DNA of 19,132 nt from JBHHZI01 sp046757965 (GCA_046757965.1 JBHHZI010000055.1:1-19132), one strand, 5' to 3'; positions 7,124-15,981 are shown, counted from the first letter of the stretch. Notes: generated by a model not told the origin, from the sequence alone. Program-made: numbers and translations.

Positions 7124-8223
7124 TGGGCATCGAACTGTGGACCGGCCTGCTGGGGTCGGTCTTCGTGGTGATCCTGGGCGGCGTCTTCTGGATGCTGCCG
7201 GTCTGGAGTCGCCCCGAGCTGTTCTTCGCCGTCACCGTGCCGGTGAACGACAGCACCAGGGGTCCGCGAGCTGCGGTGCTGGGTCGATTCCGCCGTCGGG
7301 TGGCGACGGTCAGCGCGGCGGCCCTGACCGGGAGTCTCGCCCTGGTGGGAGCTGGTCAGGCGCCTCTCGTCCACCTGGCGATGATGGGCCAGCTCGCCGG
7401 CCTGTTCTGGGCCTTCCTTGCCGCGCGAGCCGCGGTCCTGCCGCTCCAGGTCGAACCCACCGGGGTGCGAGAGGCCATCCTGAAACCCCGGGAGATGAAA
7501 CTGCCGGGCGGGATCATCGGACAGGCCGGGCCGTTCCTGATCCTGGGAGGGTTGATGGTGGCCCTGGCGATGGCCTGGGACACGCTCCCGGCACGGTTCG
7601 TCACCCACTGGAATGCTGCCGGTGAACCGGACGGCTGGTCCACGCGTTCGATCGTCGCCGTGTTCGGACTGCCCGCCACCGGTCTGTCGACAGTTGCGCT
7701 GATGCCGATCCTGTCCTGGGGACTCCTTCACTGGGCCCGTCGCGTGGACATCGGCGGGGCAGCGGGGGAGGCAGAGACCGCGCGCCGGCACGCGGTGGCC
7801 GTGGCGTTGCTGGGCGTGTCGTACTTCATCGCGCTCGTTTTCTTTCCGCTGGGGTTCATGCCGTTGATCCGGGGTCCGCATGAACAGCGCGTCTTCGTGG
7901 GCACCACGGTCGCGGTGGCGATGCTCGGGGCGCTGGGTCTCACCACCTTCCTGCTCGCCTATCTCATTCCCCGCTTCCAGACCCGGCAACGGGCGGCGAC
8001 GGCAGCGTCCCCCGGCGAGCCGCCCATCGGGGACCGGACCTCCGACCGCCACTGGAAGCTGGGCCTCATTTACTACAACCCCGGCGATCCGGCGGTTTTC
8101 CTGGAGAAGCGCTTCGGCCTCGGCTACACGCTCAACTTCGCCCGCCCGGCCGCCTGGCTGCTATTGATGGGAGCGGTTGGCCTGCCCCTGGCGCTGACGC
8201 TGGCCATGATGCTGCTGGGGTGA
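7120..8223 (+). CDS. DUF1648/DUF5808 multi-span membrane protein
   Basis: This 367-residue inner-membrane protein has about seven hydrophobic segments (roughly 8-29, 64-84, 88-108, 134-155, 184-208, 230-258, 267-289 and a last one near 345-366; the exact number is uncertain). LPARFVTHWNAAGEPDGW (from residue 156) is a DUF1648 signature, as in the B. subtilis SdpI group. HWKLGLIYYNPGDP and KRFGLGYTLNFARP (309-345) match DUF5808. The biochemical role of these families is not established; SdpI is an immunity and signalling protein, and this similarity does not prove that role here. The ATG overlaps the GntR stop (ATGA), so the two are almost certainly co-transcribed and the gene is the likely target of the repressor. 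It converges on the kinase gene, ending 13 bases from its stop. Confidence 0.85.
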   Translation: MMGIELWTGLLGSVFVVILGGVFWMLPVWSRPELFFAVTVPVNDSTRGPRAAVLGRFRRRVATVSAAALTGSLALVGAGQAPLVHLAMMGQLAGLFWAFLAARAAVLPLQVEPTGVREAILKPREMKLPGGIIGQAGPFLILGGLMVALAMAWDTLPARFVTHWNAAGEPDGWSTRSIVAVFGLPATGLSTVALMPILSWGLLHWARRVDIGGAAGEAETARRHAVAVALLGVSYFIALVFFPLGFMPLIRGPHEQRVFVGTTVAVAMLGALGLTTFLLAYLIPRFQTRQRAATAASPGEPPIGDRTSDRHWKLGLIYYNPGDPAVFLEKRFGLGYTLNFARPAAWLLLMGAVGLPLALTLAMMLLG

Positions 8224-8230
8224 GGTCGGC

Positions 8231-8247
8231 CCGGCGTCAATCGCCGG
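8231..8247. terminator. Small hairpin between convergent gene ends
   Basis: CCGGCG and CGCCGG form a 6-base stem around a TCAAT loop that contains the kinase stop codon. It sits where two genes converge, but there is no T run on either side, so a terminator role is only suggested by position. Confidence 0.25.
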
Positions 8248-10948
8248 ACGGAGCAAGCCGGCGAATCTCGTCGAACCAGTTGAGGATGAGATTCAGGTGG
8301 GTCATGGTGGGACCTGACCCGCTGGTCTCGCCCTCGAGCACCACAAACCGCTCTCCGTCGGTGGAGACATCATGGGCGGGGAAGGGCGAGACGTCCGCGT
8401 AGTTGCCCTCCAGGATCACAACGGGCCGACCCACACGCAGCCTCGTGCCTTCCGCCTCGATGGGCACCGCCAGCCATCTGTCCCCGCTGCGGTAGGTCAG
8501 TTCCCGGCCTTCCTTCGTCCACCGCGGTGTGGCGCCGCCATCGGTGGAGATCTGCCACTTGCCGCCGGGACCGGGATAGGGACGCACGTAGACCTCGAAC
8601 CCGCCGGATTCGTTGGACACGTAGGCGATCCAGTGGCCGTCGGGCGAGAACTGGGGAAAGATCTCGACCGATGGAGTCGACAGGAAATTCTCGGGTTTGC
8701 TCGCCTTGCTCTCCTTGAAGTTGATCACCTCCAGATCCCAACTCGTGTCGGGGTTGAGAACGTGGATGGCGATCTGCCCCGTGGGGGAGAAGCTCAGCGG
8801 AGCCTGGTTCCGACCGTCCTCCCAGATCAGCTCGGGTGTTGCGGAACCGTCGGCCGGCATCCAGTAGGTGCCGGTCTTCGTGTCCTTGGTGGACGCGAAG
8901 GCGATACGTCGACTGTCCGGACTCCACGCCGGCAAGGCGTTCGTTCCCACGCCGTCGAAGGTGAGACGGGTCAGCACCTGGCGCTCGAGATCGTCCACCC
9001 AGAGGTCCGCACCGGTATCGTCGGAGATCTGCACCGCCAGGAAACGCCCGTCGGGAGACAGACGCGGCGCGGAGTAGGTCCGGGTCTCGGCAAGGAGCGG
9101 CGTCTCCTGTCCCTGCCTGTCGGTCCACAGCACGGTGAATTGCTCGGTGCCGACCGTCCCCTCCACGTAGGCCAGGTTGCCGGTGAGCGAGAAGTCATAG
9201 AAGGCGGTGCCGTCGCCGGTGTTGGCGCCGACGCTGGACAGGACACCCTCCAGCACCGGCGCCGGCGTGCCGGTGACCTCCAGCCGCGTCAGGTCCATGG
9301 GCGCCGCGAAGAGTGTGCCGTCCCGCACGTAGACCAGATGGCCGGTGGGCAGGTAGCGGGGATAGGTGCCCCCCTCGTGCAACACCTTCCGCTCGCGCGT
9401 CTCGATGTCGACCACCTCGATGGAGGCGTCGTCGTATGCGGCGCCCCGGTCCTGGGCCATGAACAGCACATGCCGGCCATCGGGAAGGAACGACGGCCAG
9501 CGATGGGATCGTTCGCCCTCGGCGAGCTCGGTGATTGCCTCGGCCGTCCCGCCGCTGTCAGGGATGCGGGATAGTCCCGACGTGATGTCGGCGGCGAAGA
9601 CGATGACGCCGCCGGCGGACCAGGTACCGCCGCGGCTCGTGTTGGTCGCGGCCAGGCTCAGCGGGGCACCGCCGGCGATGGAAACCTTCTTGAGAGCGCG
9701 GTTGGTCAAGAATCCGATCCACCGGCCATCGGGTGAGAAGAACGGGGCCCGGCCGCCCTCGGTGCCGGAGAGAGGCACCCCCTGCGCCTTGTCCAGATGC
9801 CGCAGGTAGATCTGGGAGTTGGACCCCTCACCGGCCGTGTACGCGAGCAGACGGCCGTCCGGAGAAAACACGGCCGGAGCGCCGGTATCACGGGTCAAGT
9901 CCTGACCGTTGCCGACCTCCACGCGCAGGCGCATGACCGGTGCCGGGGAAGGAGTGGCCGGCCACAGTTCCCAGACGGTGCCGGCCAGTCCCAGGGCCAG
10001 GACGGCGGCGATGGCCCAGGGGAGGCGGGTCACGGTCCGGCCGGGCACGGGCGTGGCGACTTCCGGCTCGTCGCGTGTCGCGGCGCCGGGGTCGGCCCGG
10101 TACGCGTCGATGACGATGCGGGCCTCGCCGATGGCCTGCAGGCGCTCCCGCGGATCCTTGCACAGGCAGCGCGCCACCAGCCGGCGCAGAACAGGCGGCG
10201 TGGCCGCCGGCAACTCGTCCAGATCCGGTTCCTTCATCAGCACCGCCGCCAGCGTCTCGGAGACGTTGTCGCTGGCGAACAGCCGCCGGCCGGCCAGCAT
10301 CTCGTGCAGCACGACGCCGAACGACCAGATGTCGGCCCGTCGATCGGCGGCCAGCCCCTTCGCCTGTTCCGGGCTCATGTAGGCGGCGGTGCCGAGAATC
10401 ATGCCCTGGTACGTTGCCGGCGTCGTGAGTGTGGGTGAGTTCGACAGATCGGGAGAACCGGCCTCGCCCACCAGCGCCTTGGCCAGCCCGAAGTCCAGCA
10501 CCTTGACGACACCGTCGGGTGTCAGCTTGACGTTGGCCGGCTTGAGGTCCCGGTGGATGACACCGCGGTCATGGGCCGCTTCCAGGGCCTCGGCGATCTG
10601 GCGGGCGATGTCGAGGGCTTCCTTCAGGGGAAGGGGGCCCTTGCCGATGCGGTCGGCCAGGGTCTCGCCCTCGATCAGTTCGAGCACCAGACAGCGAATG
10701 CCGCCGGCCTCCTCGAGGCCGTAGATGGCACCGATGTTGGGATGGTTCAGCGAGGCCAGCAGTTGCGCCTCACGAGCAAAACGGGCCATCCGGTCGCCGT
10801 CCGCGGCAAACGCCTCGGGCAATACCTTGAGGGCAACGTCCCGGTTCAGCCGCGTATCCGTGGCCCGGTACACCTCACCCATGCCTCCCTCGCCGATCTT
10901 CGCGGCGACGCGGTAATGCGACAGGACCTGGTCAGGTGCAAGGCTCAT
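8237..10948 (-). CDS. Transmembrane Ser/Thr protein kinase with PD40/TolB-like beta-propeller
   Basis: The 903-residue protein begins with a Hanks-type kinase: glycine loop GEGGMGEVY (19-27), Lys41 in VALK, Glu60, HRDLKPAN (132-139), DFG (152-154), MSPEQAKG and DIWSFGVVLHEML. All catalytic residues are intact, so it should be active. One hydrophobic span (about 309-329) follows. The remaining ~570 residues hold PD40-type repeats such as FSPDGRLLAYT, FSPDGRWIGFL, LSPDGRFLAVQ, WSPDSRRIAFAS and FSPDGHWIAYVS. The propeller is predicted outside the membrane and the kinase inside, which suggests a sensor. This architecture is very common in Acidobacteriota. I chose the ATG at 10948 because the kinase fold starts directly after it. 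The frame is open to 11167, but that extension is unlike a kinase. Its ligand and targets are unknown. Confidence 0.94.
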   Translation of the reverse strand: MSLAPDQVLSHYRVAAKIGEGGMGEVYRATDTRLNRDVALKVLPEAFAADGDRMARFAREAQLLASLNHPNIGAIYGLEEAGGIRCLVLELIEGETLADRIGKGPLPLKEALDIARQIAEALEAAHDRGVIHRDLKPANVKLTPDGVVKVLDFGLAKALVGEAGSPDLSNSPTLTTPATYQGMILGTAAYMSPEQAKGLAADRRADIWSFGVVLHEMLAGRRLFASDNVSETLAAVLMKEPDLDELPAATPPVLRRLVARCLCKDPRERLQAIGEARIVIDAYRADPGAATRDEPEVATPVPGRTVTRLPWAIAAVLALGLAGTVWELWPATPSPAPVMRLRVEVGNGQDLTRDTGAPAVFSPDGRLLAYTAGEGSNSQIYLRHLDKAQGVPLSGTEGGRAPFFSPDGRWIGFLTNRALKKVSIAGGAPLSLAATNTSRGGTWSAGGVIVFAADITSGLSRIPDSGGTAEAITELAEGERSHRWPSFLPDGRHVLFMAQDRGAAYDDASIEVVDIETRERKVLHEGGTYPRYLPTGHLVYVRDGTLFAAPMDLTRLEVTGTPAPVLEGVLSSVGANTGDGTAFYDFSLTGNLAYVEGTVGTEQFTVLWTDRQGQETPLLAETRTYSAPRLSPDGRFLAVQISDDTGADLWVDDLERQVLTRLTFDGVGTNALPAWSPDSRRIAFASTKDTKTGTYWMPADGSATPELIWEDGRNQAPLSFSPTGQIAIHVLNPDTSWDLEVINFKESKASKPENFLSTPSVEIFPQFSPDGHWIAYVSNESGGFEVYVRPYPGPGGKWQISTDGGATPRWTKEGRELTYRSGDRWLAVPIEAEGTRLRVGRPVVILEGNYADVSPFPAHDVSTDGERFVVLEGETSGSGPTMTHLNLILNWFDEIRRLAPSGD

Positions 10949-11114
10949 GATGTCCAGCCGGGAATCTGGCTCGCCGGACAGCCTAACACGACGGCTGCCG
11001 ACGCGGGAAACCATCTTCTCGGGAGGTGCTGTCACGCGATGGTCGCAGGGTTGCCGGGCCGTGTGCATCGTGCACGGTCCTCCTTGCGCGTGCGATGGGG
11101 CCAGGCCGGCAGTC

Positions 11115-11492
11115 TCTCTCACGACCGGCACGCCCCTCCTCGGCACCCGCGTGTTGCGACAATTCATCGTCTCGTTCGATCAGAAGAACCGGCGCGTTCG
11201 CTTCCAGGCGCAGGCCGAGGGTCCTGTTCGCCTGCCTCCGGAACGGGGCACCGGGGCGGTCTTCCGGCAGAAACCGGACGGTCTCGAGATCGCGCGCATC
11301 CTGGCGGGCTCCCCCGCCGAGAAGGCCGGGCTGCGGGTCGGGGACCTGGTCGTGGCCGTCAACGGTGTGCCCATCCTCGAGCGCGGCTGCCAGGACATGG
11401 ACGCGAGCGAGAAGGAGAGCCTCGATCTGGCGCTCCTCCGCGATGGCAAGAAGCTCCAGATCAGCGTCGGTATCGTTGATCTGATCCCGTAG
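11115..11492 (+). pseudogene. 5'-truncated retropepsin-like aspartyl protease with PDZ domain (remnant)
   Basis: The frame ending with TAG at 11490-11492 encodes LLGTRVLRQFIVSFDQKNRR, the typical last strand of a bacterial retropepsin-like protease (family form: LLGxDxLRxFxVxFDxxxRR). A PDZ-like segment follows: LEIARILAGSPAEKAGLRVGD, then VVAVNGVPI, and a C-terminal LRDGKKLQISV. The N-terminal part of the protease, including the catalytic Asp-Thr/Ser-Gly motif, is missing. Sequence before about 11115 shows no homology, and the only ATG in frame (10947) overlaps the kinase start. No ribosome site or start fits the conserved part. I read it as a remnant of a deleted gene. A short expressed PDZ protein from a non-ATG start is less likely. 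The left boundary is approximate. Confidence 0.6.
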
Positions 11493-11633
11493 CGCGCGTT
11501 ACCAGCAGGAGACGCTTCCGCAGATGATTGTCCCCCGGTGTGGTTCCAGTTCTCACACCGCGCGGTCGCTCTCCTGCCGCCTTCGACGCGCCCGGAGTCC
11601 GCTGTGGGCTCTCAGCAGCCCGGACAGGCGTGT

Positions 11634-11646
11634 CACAAAATTTGTG
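11634..11646. promoter_or_regulatory. AT-rich palindrome upstream of the MuiA-type gene
   Basis: CACAAA-A-TTTGTG is a perfect inverted repeat with 6-base arms and a single central base, 72 bases before the ATG at 11719. It lies in a short AT-rich patch in an otherwise GC-rich gap (11493-11718), which is where a promoter or operator would be expected. No good -35/-10 pair is visible. Confidence 0.35.
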
Positions 11647-11718
11647 TATTCGATGCTACCGTGATGGCAACGGGGCAGCGTCGGTGGGCTGTCGCTTGCG
11701 ATTCCAGGAGGAAGGGTC

Positions 11719-13500
11719 ATGGTCTTCAGAGCAGGCTCGTCGTGGTGCCGGTCAGCCGTCAGTTCCCTGGTCCTGGCAGGAGCCGTGTCGTGGAGTGGCG
11801 CCGCCGAGAGTCTATCGGTCGACGCCCCTATCACGGCGGTCACCGTCTTCCCTGACCGCGCGCAGGTGACACGGCGGGTCGACGTCGATCTCCCGGCCGG
11901 TCTCACCGTGGTCACCTTCCCGGACCTGCCGTCGGGGCTCGATGTCGACTCCATGCAGATCAGCGCGGCCGGCGTGCCGGTGATCCTTGGTGCGGTCGAG
12001 CTGAAGCAGGAGGCAACGGAACCGGCGGAGAGCGCGGGCCTGATCGAGGCGCGGGAAGAGGTCCGGCGGTTGCAGGCGGCCATCACGCGACTGGATGGCG
12101 AGAACGCCATTGCATCGGAGCTGCGGGCCTTCCTCGGCGCGCTGCGGGCCTCGACGACCAAGCAGGCGTCCGAGACTCTCGGGGAAGGCCGGCCGGATGC
12201 AGAATCCATCGGCCACGTCTACGATCTCGTCAGATCTCGACTCCGTGAGCTGGCGGACGAGTCCGTCTCCCGTGACGCCAGACGTGAGAGTCTCGAGAAG
12301 GACCTCGAAGTCGCCCGCGCCCGGCTGGCAACAGCGCGTCCGGCCGGCGCCATCCGGACACAGTTCGCGACGGTCGAGATCGATCCGGCTCATGCGGGCC
12401 GCCTCGAGATCGTCCTGACCTACGTGACGCCCGGCGCCTCGTGGCGACCGGCCTACAGGGTCACGCTCGACGACGCCACAGGCGCGATTCGACTGGGCTC
12501 GCAGGCGGTGGTGCGACAGAACACCGGTGAGGACTGGGAGAATGTGTCGCTGCACGTGTCCACCTCGTCTCCCGTCCGGGGCATTCAGCCTCCCGAGCTT
12601 CGGCCTCTCTATCTCACGCCGGCAAAGAACAGGCAGGCCAGCGGAGGATTCATCGAAGGGCTTCCGCTGCTGGGCAGGAACCAGCAGGATGTCATGGCGC
12701 GTGCAGAGGGCGTCGTCGATGGCGTATCAGATCACGACCCGCTGGCAGGAGCATTTCTTGGCAACCTGGATGCCGAGGAGTTCAGATCCGTCGAGACCGT
12801 CACGTCCGGCGCGGATGTCAGATCAAGGCGGCCGTCGGCCAGCAAGCAGGCGACCGTCCGGAGGGCGTCTTACAACGTGACCTTCGAGGTGACGGGGTCG
12901 TCGACGGTTCTCGCCGACGGCCGGGACCACCGGGTGAGTCTGCAGTCGGCGGCCCTGAGCGGCGACATCGAGTATCGGACCGTGCCGTCGGTGAATCCCG
13001 TGGCGTTCCCGGTGGCGAAGACGAAGGCTCCGGAGGCATATCCGCTCCTCGCCGGGCCTGCGAGCGTGTTCGTGGGCGGGGCGCACCTGGGAGCCTTTCA
13101 CCTGCGGGAGACGGCCCCGGGAGCGGATCTCTCGATCCCGTTCGGCATCGATGGCCGCATCGCCGTGGAACGGACGCCGTTACCGCGGGTCGAGGGAGAC
13201 ACCGGGCGGTCCGGCAGGGAACGGCACATCTCCTCGGCCTTCCGGACGAGCGTCGAGAATCTCCGGAATGAAGCCGTGTCCCTGGTCGTCGAGGATCGAG
13301 TTCCCGTCGCCGAGAACGAGCGCATCCGCGTGGAGATGGGCAAGGCCACGACGCCTGGATGGGAACCGGTGAAGAACCGTCCCGGTGTCCTCCAGTGGAC
13401 CGTCGAGCTGGCATCGCAGGAGAAGAGGGAATTCATCCTGGAATACACCGTTCGGTTCCCGCGGGATCTCCCCATCGCCCGGCGCCACGGGTTGAGGTAG
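11719..13500 (+). CDS. MuiA-type (mucoidy inhibitor A family) DUF4140/DUF4139 exported protein
   Basis: This 593-residue protein starts with a signal peptide (hydrophobic SSLVLAGAVSW, probable cleavage after GAA near residue 29). A DUF4140 domain follows (about 35-130; APITAVTVFPDRAQVTR, LPSGLDVDSMQI). Then comes a charged, probably coiled-coil segment (about 105-215), then DUF4139 (about 225-590; YVTPGASWRPAYRVTLD from residue 235, QNTGEDWENVSLHVSTSSP). The family is named after a Rhizobium gene linked to mucoid phenotype; its molecular function is not known. The start is firm: AGGAGG (11706-11711) lies seven bases before the ATG. An insertion of about 110 residues, including a Ser/Arg-rich patch near 365-375, sits inside DUF4139 between RPLYLTP and YNVTFEV. 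The VWFA-related gene follows after 120 bases on the same strand. Confidence 0.9.
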   Translation: MVFRAGSSWCRSAVSSLVLAGAVSWSGAAESLSVDAPITAVTVFPDRAQVTRRVDVDLPAGLTVVTFPDLPSGLDVDSMQISAAGVPVILGAVELKQEATEPAESAGLIEAREEVRRLQAAITRLDGENAIASELRAFLGALRASTTKQASETLGEGRPDAESIGHVYDLVRSRLRELADESVSRDARRESLEKDLEVARARLATARPAGAIRTQFATVEIDPAHAGRLEIVLTYVTPGASWRPAYRVTLDDATGAIRLGSQAVVRQNTGEDWENVSLHVSTSSPVRGIQPPELRPLYLTPAKNRQASGGFIEGLPLLGRNQQDVMARAEGVVDGVSDHDPLAGAFLGNLDAEEFRSVETVTSGADVRSRRPSASKQATVRRASYNVTFEVTGSSTVLADGRDHRVSLQSAALSGDIEYRTVPSVNPVAFPVAKTKAPEAYPLLAGPASVFVGGAHLGAFHLRETAPGADLSIPFGIDGRIAVERTPLPRVEGDTGRSGRERHISSAFRTSVENLRNEAVSLVVEDRVPVAENERIRVEMGKATTPGWEPVKNRPGVLQWTVELASQEKREFILEYTVRFPRDLPIARRHGLR

Positions 13501-13607
13501 ACGGCGCGCGGCAGATGTCCCGGGGAGGCCAAGGAGACGGAAGATGCTGCCGGGATCGATTCCGGTAGAATGTGACCGGCGCTCTCGACCGAGCGGGAGC
13601 GTCCTGT

Positions 13608-13612
13608 GGAGG
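13608..13612 (+). promoter_or_regulatory. Ribosome binding site that decides the VWFA-related gene start
   Basis: GGAGG is eight bases before the GTG at 13621, near-ideal spacing. The competing GTG at 13606 has only GGAG (13595-13598) seven bases upstream, so either start is possible but 13621 has the better site. Confidence 0.5.
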
Positions 13613-13620
13613 TCGCGTCG

Positions 13621-15906
13621 GTGAGCGAGACCCGATCCGGGAGGTGCCAGGGCGCTGGACGCCAGGGCGTGGGTCGTCTTGCGGGGATCCTGTTCATCGC
13701 CGGCCTGGTCGCACTGCAAGGCGTGTCCCGGGTCGGCGGGCAGAAGCCGGAGAGCGGGAAGGAAGGCGGGGAGGCCGCACAGGTCAGTTCGCCGCTCGAA
13801 TCGGGCCTCATCGAGAACGTCGAGGTCTCGCTGACCTTCCTCGATGTCGAGGTGCTCGACCGGGACGGCCGGCCCATGCCGGGCCTCACGAAGGACGACT
13901 TCAAGGTGCGGGTGGGGGCGCGGCAGTGGCCCATCTACAGTCTCGATGATTTCTGCCGGTGTGCGGCCGGGCGTCAGCTCGCGGGGAGCCGGACCGATCT
14001 TGCGGGCGGCGGCCCGGACGGGACACTCCTCGATGCGGTCGAGCCCGGTGACGCCGTCGCACCGGCAGCCGATGCCGTCACGGACCCGACTCATCCCCGC
14101 TTCATCCTGTTCTTCGATTTCAGCCAGATCCAGAACCGCATTCGCGGTCAGGTCCGGGCGGTTGCCCGTCACTGGGTCTCTGAACAGATGCAGGCGGGCG
14201 ATGAGGCCATGGTCGTGGGATATGCCTACGACACCGGTGTTCAGGAGGTCACCGCCTTCACCCGGGACCGGCGCGTGTTGCTCGACGCCATCGATCAGAT
14301 CTTCGGCGCTCACGCTCTCGTGGATCCGTATCCAGAAGCGTTCGCATTGCGTATGAGAGCGTGTGACGACTGCATGAAGACGTGCGGACGAGACTGCAAC
14401 ACTCCGGGCTACAGCGCGCAGGGGATCGCGCTGTGTGCCTCCCTGTGCTCTCGAAGCTGCTGTTTCGAATACGCCATGACGGAGGCCCGCCGGGGGCGAA
14501 AATCCCTCGAGTACCTGAACCATTTCATGGCCGGACTGGAATCCTTTCCGGGACGGAAGGCGCTCCTGCTGTTCACGCAGCGCAGCACCCTGTCTCCGGC
14601 CACGGTCTATCCGCTTGACGCTGACAGTCGCACCCAGGTCGGGGATCACCTGCAAACCGCCCGGCAGACCGCGGCGTCGGCGGTGGCCTCGAGGGTTTCC
14701 CTGAATGTTGTCGCGGTGTCCGCCAGTGCCGTGTTCGTCAGCGGCGCCGCGCGGGAGCTCGGCGCCAACCTGGCGGAGGCGACGGGTGGAGACTACAACC
14801 GGTCCGGGGAGGGTGTGGAGGAGATGCTGGCCCGGGCGGGCCGCGCGTGCTGCATGTACCGCATCGCCCTGCGCTCCCCGGAGAACCCCTCGAGACAGGT
14901 CCGTCCGGTGCGTATCGCCGTGCGCGGGCGCACGCTCCGGACGCGCTACCAGGTCCGGTTCATGACACCGGTCGAGAAGTGGGTCCGCCGCGCCGGCGGC
15001 TATCTGGCCCACCCGGACCGGGCCGGTGACCTGCCCATCCGGGTGGCCCTCATTCCCGTGCCGCGCGGCGAGGGCCGCTGGGGTCTCTCGGTGCAGGTTG
15101 CCTTCGATGCCGGCGACCTCATGTTCGTGTCCGACGGGGAACGGTCGCTGGGGATGTGGCGTGTCGGCGCGCTGCTCACCAGCAAGCGTGACGGCAAGTC
15201 GTGGCAGATGCTCACCGATTCGCATCTGACGGTCCGTGACCAGGCCTCTCCTCTTCCTGCAGTTCTTCATGCCCGTCCGGTGGCGAAGATCCAGCCCGGG
15301 GAGTATCGTCTTGCCGCCGTCATCGAGGATCGCAACAGCAATCGCCTCGGCGCGACGGAGACCAGCCTGGTCGTGGCCGGCGGCCGGTCCGGCGAGACGA
15401 TCATGGGGCCCATCCTCCTCCGCGAGCGGCCCCGGGTGGTGCAACTGACGCTTCCGCTCCTCGGAGAGAAGAGAAGATCTCCGTGGCAGGTCTCGGGAAC
15501 CGGCGTCGGTCTTCTCCCTGTCGACACCCGCGCGGTCCAGCAGGGCGACCGTCTGTACGCGGCGACCTGGGCGTGCGCCGGCGCCGGCGAGCATGTCCGA
15601 CCGGTCCGGGGCCGAGCCGGACGGGAACGGCGCTACCTCCACTATGTGGCCCGGGAAGATGTTCCGGCCTTTCTGTTGCCCCCGGTAGCTCCCGTACCGT
15701 CGGGTGATTGCACGCGCATCGAGGACGTCATCGACACGACGGGACTGGACCCGGGAACCTATGTCTATCATCTGCGCCCGGCAGGTTCGCCGGCCACCGG
15801 GGAGTCCGATGGACTCGAGGGCGAGATTCTCGATCTGCACGTGACGTTCACCGTGGTGCCCGCCGTGACGGAGCCACCGTCCGTGTCGTCGTTCAACTCG
15901 TCCTGA
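13621..15906 (+). CDS. VWFA-related Acidobacterial-type exported protein with cysteine-rich insert
   Basis: From GTG 13621 the protein has 761 residues. A signal peptide or anchor (hydrophobic LAGILFIAGLVAL, about 20-32) is followed by the conserved strand VEVSLTFLDVEVLDRDGRPMPGLTKDDFKV (residues 67-96), which typifies the 'VWFA-related Acidobacterial' family (TIGR03436). The VWA fold begins at FILFFDFSQ (161-169). Its DxSxS metal site is incomplete: D166 and S168 are present but the third position is Ile170. Residues 248-281 hold eight cysteines, discussed as a finding. VSLNVVAVSASAVFV and ELGANLAEATGGDYNRSG belong to the later part of the VWA fold. The C-terminal half is beta-rich, with PGEYRLAAVIEDRNSNRLG resembling the domain that usually ends the family. 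Function is unknown; an envelope or extracellular role is inferred. Confidence 0.85.
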   Translation: MSETRSGRCQGAGRQGVGRLAGILFIAGLVALQGVSRVGGQKPESGKEGGEAAQVSSPLESGLIENVEVSLTFLDVEVLDRDGRPMPGLTKDDFKVRVGARQWPIYSLDDFCRCAAGRQLAGSRTDLAGGGPDGTLLDAVEPGDAVAPAADAVTDPTHPRFILFFDFSQIQNRIRGQVRAVARHWVSEQMQAGDEAMVVGYAYDTGVQEVTAFTRDRRVLLDAIDQIFGAHALVDPYPEAFALRMRACDDCMKTCGRDCNTPGYSAQGIALCASLCSRSCCFEYAMTEARRGRKSLEYLNHFMAGLESFPGRKALLLFTQRSTLSPATVYPLDADSRTQVGDHLQTARQTAASAVASRVSLNVVAVSASAVFVSGAARELGANLAEATGGDYNRSGEGVEEMLARAGRACCMYRIALRSPENPSRQVRPVRIAVRGRTLRTRYQVRFMTPVEKWVRRAGGYLAHPDRAGDLPIRVALIPVPRGEGRWGLSVQVAFDAGDLMFVSDGERSLGMWRVGALLTSKRDGKSWQMLTDSHLTVRDQASPLPAVLHARPVAKIQPGEYRLAAVIEDRNSNRLGATETSLVVAGGRSGETIMGPILLRERPRVVQLTLPLLGEKRRSPWQVSGTGVGLLPVDTRAVQQGDRLYAATWACAGAGEHVRPVRGRAGRERRYLHYVAREDVPAFLLPPVAPVPSGDCTRIEDVIDTTGLDPGTYVYHLRPAGSPATGESDGLEGEILDLHVTFTVVPAVTEPPSVSSFNSS

Positions 15907-15981
15907 CGTCCGGTCCCCATCTCGGGGAGAGCGTGGATCCTCGAAGAGCCGCCGGCCCATCCGGACCCACGGGCCGCAGGG

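Noticed and set aside
6367..8052. A 561-codon open frame on the minus strand
   Set aside because: It is antisense to the GntR and DUF1648/DUF5808 genes, its product is low-complexity and Arg/Gly/His-rich, and it would cover the inverted repeat promoter.
10949..11167. N-terminal extension of the kinase by 73 residues
   Set aside because: The kinase fold begins immediately after the ATG at 10948 and the extension has no conserved features.
13566..13571. TAGAAT as a -10 for the VWFA-related gene
   Set aside because: It matches the consensus at 5 of 6 positions but has no -35 at a fitting distance, so I did not list it as a promoter.
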